From the NCBI RefSeq assembly GCF_028769735.1, contig NC_088200.1, forward strand, positions 72,516,046 through 72,580,045: DNA of 64,000 nt. The letters run 5' to 3'. Made by a program: the position numbers and the translations under genes. The notes below the pieces were generated by a model. The model worked only from the letters and a program-made list of their open reading frames with translations, was not told the DNA's origin and made no database searches. The DNA is from Zonotrichia leucophrys gambelii (lineage: Eukaryota; Chordata; Aves; Passeriformes; Passerellidae). Below, in pieces: positions 1-9,673 of this stretch. Every line of letters begins with the position of its first letter. The stretch's first letter is position 1.

Positions 1-365
1 GGAGAAAAGATCCTGGTGAGGGGATTTTTCAGAGAATGTCACGGTGACACCCCCCGGCTGTGCCCTCCTGGCAGGAGCTGTGCAGAGCCACAAAGGCCCC
101 CCGAGCCTCCTTTGCTCCAGGCTGAGCCCCTTCCCGGCCCCCTCAGCCTCTCCTGGGGCTCCATTCCCTTCCCAGCTCCGTTCCCTGCCCCGGCCACGCC
201 GCAGCCCCTCCATTGCCCGTGTGAGGGCCCGGAGGTGCCGCAGCCCTCGAGGTGCGGCCTCAGCAGGGCCGGCCCAGGGACGGGCCCTGCCCCGCTCCTG
301 CTGCCGCCCCCCGGCCGGCACAGCCCCGGGGCCATCGGCCTCTGGGCCCCGGGCACCCCTGGGCT
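1..365 (-). mobile_element. CR1 LINE fragment, truncated by the window edge
   Basis: Read on the minus strand, this very GC-rich block follows the 3' part of avian CR1 (end of ORF2). It has a stretch of the type 'ctgaggccgcacctcgag', then 'aggagaggctgaggg' and 'cagcctggagcaaaggagg', in the order expected for CR1. The element continues beyond base 1. The high GC and CpG content is explained by the repeat, so I do not call it a promoter. The call rests on recalled CR1 consensus, not on an alignment. Its reading frames are broken and no coding gene is claimed. Confidence 0.75.
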
Positions 366-604
366 GTGGCCGGCTGCTGCCACAGCACCCCCGGGGCCTT
401 TTCCTGTGGGAACCCACAAAACCAGAGGGTTTGGGGAAAGCTGCAAAGGCAGGCCCCAGAGACAGCGGGACTGTGATTGGAGCTAAGCAGCAGCCATGAG
501 ACTACTTGGAGTGAGGTGCTCGCAACTGACCCCAGGATTTGAGGTGTGGAATGGCTTTAAGCTAAAAAAGGTAGATTTAGCCCAGCTATTAAGAGCAAAT
601 CTTT

Positions 605-755
605 CCGTGGCAGGGTGGGCAGGCCCTGGCACAGGGTGCCCAGAGCAGCTGGGGCTGCCCCTGCATCCCTGGCAGTGCCCGAGGCCAGGCTGGACACTGG
701 GACAGTGGGAGGTGTCCCTGCTGTGGCAGAGGTGGCACTGGATGGGATTTAAGTT
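605..755 (+). mobile_element. CR1 LINE 3' tail
   Basis: The order 'ggcagggtgggcaggccctgg', 'cccagagcagctggggctgcc', 'ccaggctggacactggg' and 'gaggtgtccctgc' is the hallmark 3' end of avian CR1. It lies on the + strand, opposite to the copy at the left edge. The closely related stretch at 47040-47215 in this window supports the family assignment. The usual short CR1 tail repeat is replaced by a long TTCCC tract. Confidence 0.85.
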
Positions 756-807
756 CCCTTCCCTTTTCCCTTCCCTTCCCTTCCCTTCCTTTCCCTTCCC
801 TTCCCCT
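749..807 (+). repeat. (TTCCC)n pyrimidine tract
   Basis: An almost pure C/T tract of TTCCC/TTTCCC units follows directly on the CR1 3' end. The other strand is pure purine. It probably grew from the CR1 tail. Confidence 0.85.
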
Positions 808-1984
808 AACTCAAAATAACATAGGGAAATACAATAGAAATCTGGAGTAGAACCAAATTGAATGCAATCCATCAGAGCATGAGTCCTTTCTAGCTCAGAT
901 TGTGAAACCACGTCCACACTTTATTTAAGACATATATTTATAAAGAAAAAATAGGAAGACCTTGCGCATTATATCATGGTACCTATGCAGCAAATTTAAC
1001 CATTGAGTCCTAACTGCCCTTGAAATTTAAAGATGTCCTTTATGCCATAATGAAAAATAGCATGGAGTTGCACTTCTTTCAGATGTCAGAACACATTTTT
1101 AAATACCAAACTTTACAGCAATCCATCTCATTCCTAAGCACAGTGATAGTGAGACATGCTCTAAGTAATAATTCTTTCTGCATCTGTCACTATGAAGATT
1201 AAGAAGATTGATCTCATAAATACTGGATTAAAACCAAAGCTAATTTTGTGCTGAGATATCTACAGTGGTGTATCAAAAACCTGCCAAAGCAAAACTGGTT
1301 AATTGCAAAGGAGATGTTTGTAGCATAAGAAAACCTTTTAAAAAAACAATTCTTTTTTCCATCTTTTTTGAACCTTTTTTTTTCCCTTACTTATACACTG
1401 TATTATAAACAATCTGATTTGAGGGTAAAACCCGTCTATACCTCAGTGCACAACACTAAACACATGTGGCAGTGTAAGAAAATTCTGATTTGGCAGGACC
1501 AGTCAGTGATTTGGTTAATTGAACTTTGTTATGCAACAGAATGACAATCCTGCTGAAACCAGGAAAGGAACACAGCCAGATCACTTCTTGCCTTCAGCAG
1601 CAATTTTGTTTAAATAAACTGACCAGTTTTGGGAGCTCTGTCCTCCGGGTTCCTCTCGGAATTTTAGACTCATGTCCCAGAGAAGGATAGACTTGCTTTG
1701 GGAGCAAGAGGGATAAAACTGAGACCTGAGACGTCAAGAGCATGCCGGTCTCTTTATTTAAACCTGCTTCCCAACCTGCCTCTGCCCTTTCTCTCTGGAT
1801 GTCCTCCCACCCTTTCTGAGAAAGTAAAATCCAGGTGAGAGCCAGCTCAGCATTTCCCTTGTGTGGGGCTTGTCAGGTCTGTCCTGTAGCACAGCCTAAC
1901 ACCAAAGCCTGACACTGGATTTTCTGATGCTGGGGAACAAAAAAAAAAAAAACCCAAAAAACACCAAAACCAGACCAACCAAAA

Positions 1985-2024
<40 letters not shown>

Positions 2025-2311
2025 AGCCAGTGTGAGCTTGCCAGCATTACATCTCTGTTCAGCAGCAGGGATTAAGAGGGTGTCTGAAAAGGAGTCACTG
2101 AGATCCCAAGCTGACTCTCCCCTCTCCCTTGTGTTCATTTAAATGCTGGTTAATTACACGTGTCACACCAGCAGGGTAGGATCACACCCCTGGAGGGCCT
2201 TTCCCCTGAGCGCTGTTGTGCTTCTCAGAGCACAGATGAAGAGGAGAAGCTGACTTGAGCCTCTACCCTAAAGATTTGTCTCCTTCTCTAGGCCTAGGGA
2301 CTGCTAGCTAC
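808..2311. other. Intergenic stretch with one A-rich tract
   Basis: No gene or recognisable repeat was seen except the A/C-rich run at about 1938-2020, whose last 34 or so bases are pure A. Open frames here are short or lie within homopolymers. Confidence 0.5.
1938..2020. repeat. A/C-rich low-complexity tract ending in poly(A)
   Basis: The segment holds almost only A and C, ending in a run of about 34 A. It resembles the longer A/C tract at 63588-63852 and the T/G tracts at 17326 and 42340. Confidence 0.85.
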
Positions 2312-2963
2312 TGTAAGAGTCTAAATGAGGGATGCAGGACTCCAGGGGCTCTGCAAAATGCAGTTTATTCCATCCAAGGTATCACAGCAGCCCAGGGTTG
2401 TGGGTGACAGAGCTGTGCCCACAGCTGTCAGCTGCAGCTGCAGGCAGGCCTGGACACCCTTTGGTTTTGGTTACAATGCATTATATACTTCTCTTTGCTG
2501 AGCATCTTAATACAGTAGAACCAATCTACACCTTGTTATCTGTAGCCTATCATAGCTACTATAATTACCATATTCACGTTACTGTTCTCCAATCACTAAA
2601 AGTTAGTACATTACAGTTTAAGCTAGAAGTTGTTATTCAGTTTTCTTGCAGTGGAAAATTCTGGGACCTTTTTTCTGCTTGCAGCTTTGCTGGCTTGTTT
2701 GCCTGTGCTCTCTTTCTGCTTGGTGAAATCATCTTCTTGTTTGGGGTGGGTTTATCCTTTGCTCTAAAGCCATAAAAACCCCTTCTAACTAAAACACCCT
2801 TTGCCTCCTTGGTTATCCAGTGAGACTGGCTCAGCAATTCTTTTCTTCTATATCAAAACTTGCTTCCATCTCTATTCCTTCATCAGACTCTACATTTAAA
2901 AATCTTTCTGCCAAGCACACATATCTGTGAGACTTTCTTGTCAAACTTTCATCCTCCCCAACA
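2312..2963 (-). mobile_element. Solo LTR of an endogenous retrovirus, type D
   Basis: The element begins TGTAAGAG and ends CCCAACA, so it has TG...CA ends. It is flanked by a perfect 6-bp target-site duplication, agctac, at 2306-2311 and 2964-2969. On the minus strand it has a TATA-like box (complement of 2481-2490) and, about 115 nt downstream, an AATAAA signal (complement of 2364-2369), which gives a U3-R-U5 layout. No internal gag/pol sequence is present, so it is a solo LTR of about 652 bp. The 6-bp duplication suits a class II (ERVK-like) element. I believe the family is common in passerines but cannot name it with certainty. Confidence 0.85.
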
Positions 2964-3119
2964 AGCTACTATGGCAAAACCAAAATCCTGACAGAAGTAC
3001 AGTATGCATTTACAGTATGTAAACATGAACCTGCAGCTTTAGTTTCCCAGCAGTGGATATTTGCTATTTTTTACTTAAAACTTTTCTGGGGAAAGGAAAA
3101 TGAACACACCTGACGACTG

Positions 3120-3262
3120 AAACACCTCAGAGTAGTCAAATGGAGTATCAAGGGCATTTTTCTAGCACTTGTCTTGGAGATATTTATATGCACTACTGAG
3201 ATCCCATCTCAGTCACCTCTAGACTGAACAGGCCTGGCTCTTTCCCTGAGTGTTTTCGTTGT
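3120..3262 (-). mobile_element. CR1 LINE fragment (degraded)
   Basis: On the minus strand the segment reads like internal CR1 3' sequence: 'aggcctgttcagtctagagg', then 'gggatctcag', then 'catataaatatct'. It is diverged and short. Confidence 0.55.
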
Positions 3263-3770
3263 TGTGACCCTTTGTGCTCAAGTGATACCCTCCAATAATG
3301 TGGATTTTTCCCATTATACAGTATACCTACCTGAGTGAGTGCCCAAATTTCAGGAGGATGGAGGAGAAGATTTTGAGGCTGCTGCCCACTTTCTGGTACA
3401 CAACAAACTGGAGTGAGGGGAATGTGGGAGCTACCAGCCAGGATTGTGCTCTGGGGGCAGAGCTGGAACAAGTGCTGGCCATGGGCAGCCTGGTGGCTGT
3501 GGAAACAACCAAGGCTTGTTGTTGCCAACACACTGAGAAAAAGCAGGATGTGAATGGCAAAGGGGCCATGGAGGCAAGGCAGCACTTTTCGGGGACAAAA
3601 ATCCTTGTTCTAGGACACATCAAATAAAAGGCAGCATCAGCACGGAAGTGGGTGTGAAGTGATGGCCAAAGGTTGATTTGTTTCATTACTACTATTACTC
3701 TTGCTATTTCTGTTATTACTATTACACTAACATTATTTCTATTGCATTGTTATTATTGCTATTGAATTAC

Positions 3771-4396
3771 TGTTGGGGAAAATGCATATTTTATGACTGG
3801 TTTTTTGCAAATATTAAAATGAATATTACATGTGTTTTGTTAGAAAGTTATGCTGTGGTAATTTTCTGAAGTAGTGTGTTAAACATAGTTTTAGGTTATA
3901 ACATAAGGTTGAAATAGAAACTATGATATGTAAGATACCTTTTTTAAGAGAGAACTTGCACTGAGATAGCAGCCACAGGACATCTAAATCTTTCAGAAAA
4001 AGAGAATTTATTGCTCTCTTTTCGAGCTCTTCTCGCCTCGCTCACTCCTGAAGACGCCGTCAGGATCCAGAGGAAGAAGTTGACACAGACCAGACGGAAT
4101 CCTGTGTTTGAATGGACTTTATCCATCATGTATGAGCTGTATGAATATGCAACAGGTTATGGTTTTAAATGGTTAATTCTCTGTTAACGTGGGTCCTTTT
4201 TCGGGCTTATGCTACCCAGAAAAAGGTACCCGACCGTCCGTAACTCTTTGTTTTCATTGTCTCCTATTGTCCTAAATCCTAATTATCCAAATTTTAATTA
4301 CTCTAAATACATTACTATTTTTATAACCATTTCATCACTATTAAACTTTTAAAATTCTAAACCCAAAACCTTTAAAATTCTAAGCCCTTTTTCGCG
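3771..4396 (-). mobile_element. Solo LTR of an endogenous retrovirus, type A, copy 1
   Basis: The minus strand matches the + strand of 37894-38515 over almost its whole length, including the polyadenylation region (AATAAA complement at 4007-4012) and the shared block ending in 'gctgctatctcagtgcaag'. The right end is less clear because the terminal sequence has diverged, and I found no clean target-site duplication. It lies immediately before the CpG-rich block at 4440, so it sits at the edge of a likely promoter. Confidence 0.8.
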
Positions 4397-4439
4397 CTGC
4401 TATTCCCACCCTTATTACCTACTCGCATTTTCCTTTCCC

Positions 4440-4760
4440 TTGCGGACCTCGGCCGCTCCCTTCGTGCCCCGGGAGCGCTTCCCGGGCCGGCGCCGCTTCC
4501 TTCCCGTGGCGCGGGCACGTCACAGCCGGCGCTGCCGCCCCGCCCGCGGCCCGGCCGAGCTCCGCAGGTTCGTGCGGGACCGCCTGGGCTCCTCGGGCCT
4601 TGGCTCCTCGGCGTGCTGCTCCGCCGGGAGGCGGCCCTTCGGCATGCAGCGGCCCCCGGCATGCAGCGGCCCCCGGGATGCGGCTCTGCTCCCCCGGGAT
4701 GCGGCTCTGCTCCCCCGGGATGCGGTACCCTGGCTCCGTGTCGCCGCGGAGGGTCCGGGT
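4440..4760 (+). promoter_or_regulatory. CpG-rich block, probable promoter and 5' end of C5orf63
   Basis: GC content and CpG frequency rise sharply here between an LTR and an AT-rich array. It contains a GC-box (about 4535-4546, 'ccgccccgcccg') and a CRE-like 'cacgtcac' at 4516-4523. The next coding sequence downstream on the + strand is C5orf63, whose first coding exon is preceded by a splice acceptor, so an upstream noncoding exon is expected. Assignment to C5orf63 is inference. No strong splice donor was seen inside the block. Confidence 0.5.
4641..4722 (+). repeat. Two short tandem duplications inside the CpG block
   Basis: A unit of about 18 bp containing 'atgcagcggcccccgg' occurs twice (from 4644). 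It is followed by a 21-bp unit containing 'gatgcggctctgctccccc', also twice (from about 4678). Confidence 0.8.
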
Positions 4761-4924
4761 ACAGGTTTGCGGATATTGGCATCACCCGGCGGGCCAGCTG
4801 CTTGCTGGGGAGAGGGGGAACGCCTCTGGATACACTGTACTCTGCTGGGCGGGGGGTTTCGCTCGCAAGTTTCCAAGTGGAAATGTTTAAAATTCTTGTT
4901 ATGTTGTATCTCTATAATGTATAT

Positions 4925-5337
4925 AATGCCTGCATATATATATGTACACACACACAAACGTATATATATGTATGTGCATATGTATATATATGTGTATATA
5001 TACATATATGTATGTACGTACATGTGTATATGTATATATGTGTGTATATACATATATGTATGTATGTAAATGTGTATTTATATATGTGTATATATACATA
5101 TACGCGTATATATACATATATGTGTATATATATATGTATATATATACATATATGTGTATGTATATGTATATGTATATGTATATATATGTATATATATACA
5201 CATACATGTGTATATATATCTGCATGTATATGTAGGCATTATATACATTGTAGATATATAACATATTAAATAGTTTTAAAGACTTAAAGACTTATATTTG
5301 GAAACTTTTGAGTGAAACTACCCAAGCCCTGCCGGCT

Positions 5338-5397
<60 letters not shown>

Positions 5398-6300
5398 TAT
5401 ATATATATACACATATATACATATATATAAAAATTATAATTGATTTTATAATTTTTATACTTATTTATAATATATTTTCAGATTTATTTTTCACATATAC
5501 ACAGAGAAAAAATATGTATCATATTTTGTGCATGGTTATATGTATAGGCACACAAATGTGCATCTTATATGTAAATGTTATTTATAATATATTTCATATT
5601 ATCATCTATTTAATTTATATGCATATCTGTAAGTATATGTGTATATGTATGTATGCATATATGTGTATATATAATGTATGCACAATGCATATATGTATAG
5701 CATAGGGATTATATATATATGCAATTTATGTTAACATATGTGTTTATTTGTATATACACATATATTAACATAAATTTGTATACATATATATAAGTCCATA
5801 TACATATATATACTCATGCAAATATTTGAATAGATATATGTATAGGTATGTATATATATGCATGTATATATGCATATACTTAAAACATACAAGCTGTACA
5901 TATAAATGAAATATATACATATTGATATATTGATATGTATCAATATAATATACAATATCATTATATACATAATTAATATACTGTATCATTATATACATAA
6001 TATATATTTAAATACAGTAGCATTAATATAATTATTCATACAATACACCAAAACAATATTCTGTATTAATGACATATTAATATTACCTTAATATGACCTA
6101 CATAAATATTAATATGTATTATATCAGCAATATCCTATATTTTAATGTTATTGCTATTTTTGTTAATATGATAACATTATAGGCTCTGTAGCATGTAAGA
6201 TACTATAATTTCATGAGATATATGGTTACATATAAAATATTGTATGCTGTGTTCTATAATATATATGATGTATATATTATCCTCTATTATGCTGTTTTTA
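4925..6300. repeat. Long AT/TA/TATG simple-sequence array
   Basis: 4925-5250 is alternating TATATG/TACATA microsatellite, 5337-5430 is nearly pure (TA)n, and the rest to about 6300 is AT-rich with recurring TATATA, TTAATATT and similar words. Several frames stay open here only because the repeat lacks stops; their products are runs of Tyr, Ile, Cys and Met and are not genes. The array is probably in the first, noncoding intron of C5orf63. Confidence 0.9.
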
Positions 6301-9300
6301 CTGTTAATTTTTAAACTCCATTAGTAACTTTACATTATAGTAGTAGTGTGTTGTTTTGTGCAAGTTCTGCACAGTATTGAGAAGAGGCCATTACAGCAAC
6401 CTGTTGGGTGTAATATAAATTATCTGGGATTTGGAGTGTGGCCCTGGACCAGATTCTGGGATGCACTTCCATGGCTCATCCCTCTAATTTGGAGGGATTA
6501 CTGAGCAAAATGTGTTGACAAATGTGACACTTCCATTTTTTCTGGGATGGAATGCAGTGCCTTTTGGCATTTTCCCCAGGTTACTGCAGGAGAAAATGCA
6601 TGGAAACATGCACTGATTGATGCATAGCATCACCCCACAGACATGGCTGGTATTGCCGATGATACCTTTGAATTTTGAGCTGCTGCAAGAACGTGATTCT
6701 CCCTGAAGGACTTCTAGAGTTATGAGCACGTGCAAAAAGTTTTCCTTGTGTTTTGCAGGCCTCCTCTGAGTGTCTGGTGGGATAAAAGCTGCTTGGGGAT
6801 CTCCACAGCTGCAGGGTTTGCTGTCCCCACTCACGTGGGCTCCCTGGTCTCTGTCACCTCTTTTCCTATTCAGCATTTCCTTGGTAGGTAATCAAATGCA
6901 GACTGCCAGGAAATTTAGTTTCCTTGATGGCCATAGCTGATTTTGAATGAGGGACAGGAGGAGACAGGTGTTTTGAATGCCATCCACATGCATTCTGATA
7001 GTTGCACCTACTTTCTTCCCCCAGTCTCTTTCAGCTGTTACTTAAAAGGTAAATACTTCAAGGGGAAAAAAAACCAACATGCTTGTCTTTCCTTGATTGA
7101 TGCTGAGATTAAGTTTACACAGATACTTACCTCATCTAAATAATGGATGGTTTTAGTGTCACAACTTACTTTTCCTGCAGATGAGGATTTATTCGGTGAT
7201 GTAAATTCAGTTAATGGAAATTGAGTCCAACTTGGCTTTGCAAAATAGAGCATGGGCCAAGCCCAGACTCAAAAGAATAATTTGTTAAATCTGTAGCATT
7301 GTGGTTTAGGGGAAGGTAAATTTTCAAGTTTGCAAGCATCCTTCTTTGCATTTATGTGTTCATTTTTTTCCCTCCAGCAAATCTTTATAATTGGGGGTAG
7401 TCTAGAGAGAGATCCAGAATAATGATATGGGAAGTTTTGTGCATTTTAATGTCTTTGGTATCATTTTGCTTAGGTGAATAAGTAGAAAGATAGGACTCTG
7501 TTTTCTCTAGGTTATTTGTAAAAACATCCAGCCAGAGTCATGTTAGCCATGGAAACAGCAGATTCTTCTGGTCAGTGAAAATTTGCTGCTGGATTCTGAT
7601 GGTAGAATTTCTTGTAATTACATAAAATTGATGAGGAAGTTAAGGCACTGCTGGCTGAATTTTTTTTTTTTTTTGGTGGAATCTCAAAGCTTAGGTACTG
7701 AAACTGTTTTATTCATTCCTCTTCAGCTGATGTTGTGGTATTTGTTGTCCTCAGGACAGCAGAGCATGGAGGGATCAAAAAGCAGCTATATAGGACTAAA
7801 CTGGAGCTGTTTTATGCAGATATATGTGCGGAAAGGAGAATGTGATCTATGGAAATCTTTGCTTTTTTCATTCTACTATCCAAAAGAACCAATTTGACAG
7901 CATCTTCCTCATTTGGAAGGCTTGCTAGGCTGGCAACAAAAGTGTTGTTAAAAAACTTGTCAGCAAGCAGACCCTTTTTTTTGCCCTCGTTTTTTATCTT
8001 GCATGTGAGCAGGCCAACATGCTGTAAACACCTCATGCCAAAACTGCATCTGTTCTGGTCTTCCATGTGCTGTGAGTTTAAAAATTTTCCGTGTCTGACT
8101 GAGGCTCTTCCTGCCGTCCAGATCTGCATTCTTCCAAAAGGTGCCAAGCTTGCCTGTGCATTTAACATGCAGAATCGCAGGCAGTTGTATTTCCACCTTG
8201 CTAAGTGAAACAAATGCAGTAGCTGCCAAGGACTGTGACCTTTGGCAGTGTGTGCTGTGCCAGTTGCTGCTCAGTGACAGGAATTTTACTGCTCTGCCCC
8301 TTGCAGCTGACTCTTACTAATAGCTGCTGTCTTTTGACTGTGCAGGAAGATTGGTGGAGCGGTGCCCTGTCACCCATTTGATTTTTTTCCTTGTGATTGT
8401 GGCTTAGAAATACAGTATTTAAAATTCAGAGTCCACTGCAGTGTTTTTCCTTAGCGGTTATTCTGGATAAACTGTCCTCTTAGAAAAAAGCTTTGTGGTA
8501 TCAGTTCTGAGAGATCCAGTTAAGAAGAAGAGCACTGGGTTCTTTTTAACTAAACATCCTAAACTGTGCCTAGCAGTTGCAATGAGATCCTCCTCACTCT
8601 TCAGCTGCTGGAAATTGTGACACCAGGTTGTGTGTTTAGCTTTGGATAATAGAGCTACAGGTAAGTCAGGCCTGAAACTGAGCAGAAGCAGTTTGACTTT
8701 GGGTAAAAGGGATTCAGTTTTGTTTTTCCAGTGTAAATTCTGGTATCAGGTGTCATGTCTGCAGGTAATGACCATGCAGACTCCCTTTGGCTTCCTTCTT
8801 TGTCCCTCAGTCTTGTAGAGGTCACGTTAAGACAAAAGTTTGGAGGAAGCAGTGCTGCTGTTAATGACATTATGAACAGGTGACTTCAAGACTCCAGGGT
8901 GGCACCCTTCAATAACACTTAACTTATTCAGACTTTCTCAAAGGAATCACAAACCCATCAATTAATTTGCAGTTGCAGGAAGGACTTGGGGCATTATGAA
9001 TACTTTTAATATTACCAAGTTAAATCAACTTGAGCTTTTTACTCACTGCAGAACACATTGTATTAATATTCTGATTAGGCACCGATTAGGTTTTTTTTTG
9101 ATGGAATAATTTGGGTAAGTAGACTATGTCAAACGCTGCAGCAAGATTACAGAGGTTCAAAGCACAGTACTTTGCATTTTTAAATATGTAATTCCAGCTG
9201 GCATCTGTGGAGCTGGAACAGCATAGTGCATTTATGTCAGCATTTGTGTTAGGGAATTTAAAAGAGGCATTTCAACAAGATAACGTAGGTGTTTTGTTGT

Positions 9301-9552
9301 TCTTTTCTTCTTTTTTTTTAATGGAACTGCTGCTTTTCAAGCTGCACAATGTTTCTGGCCTGCCACACAGTAAACCCACCTCCCTGATGAATGTGTTGAT
9401 AGTATGAGCATAAAATCCCTGGGATGAATGTTTTGGCTGTGTGTGATTTAGAGCCGCCAGAGAAGCATCGCGTTTATCCTGGCATTAAATTTCATGAGCT
9501 ATAACTTGGAACAACTCAGAGTTTTTTATTTTTTTTTTTCTGCCTGAAACAG
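6301..9552 (+). other. Probable first intron of C5orf63; no gene seen
   Basis: This is unique-looking, moderately AT-rich DNA without a coding exon I can support. A consensus splice donor, CAG followed by GTAAGTC, occurs at 8661. It could end a noncoding exon, but that is not established. Confidence 0.4.
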
Positions 9553-9553
9553 G

Positions 9554-9673
9554 ATGATGGTGCTCTGTTTCCTGAGCAGAGCCCTGCCACGAGCCAGGCA
9601 TTCACCCAGCCCACTGGGGAGGCAACTCTGCTCAGCCAGCATGAATAAACCAATCTTGACTTTATTTACCAAG
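9554..9673 (+). CDS. C5orf63: C5orf63 coding exon 1
   Basis: It encodes residues 1-40 and ends in AAG followed by the donor GTAAGAG. A T-rich tract and an acceptor AG at 9551-9552 lie directly before the ATG. This suggests that the transcript begins in an upstream noncoding exon and that this exon starts at 9553. Confidence 0.85.

Noticed and set aside
16..499. Overlapping open frames and high CpG content at the left edge, like a gene or CpG island
   Set aside because: The minus strand follows CR1 over 1-365, which explains the composition; no protein domain is visible.
2332..2775. 147-codon open frame
   Set aside because: It lies wholly within the minus-strand LTR (2312-2963) and runs antisense to it.
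4613..5269. Open frames of up to 218 codons
   Set aside because: They read through TATATG microsatellite and give Tyr/Ile/Cys repeats; they exist only because the repeat lacks stops.
7038..7253. Minus-strand 71-codon frame with a donor-like GAG|GTAAGTA near 7130
   Set aside because: No matching acceptor or recognisable protein; a single splice-like word is expected by chance.
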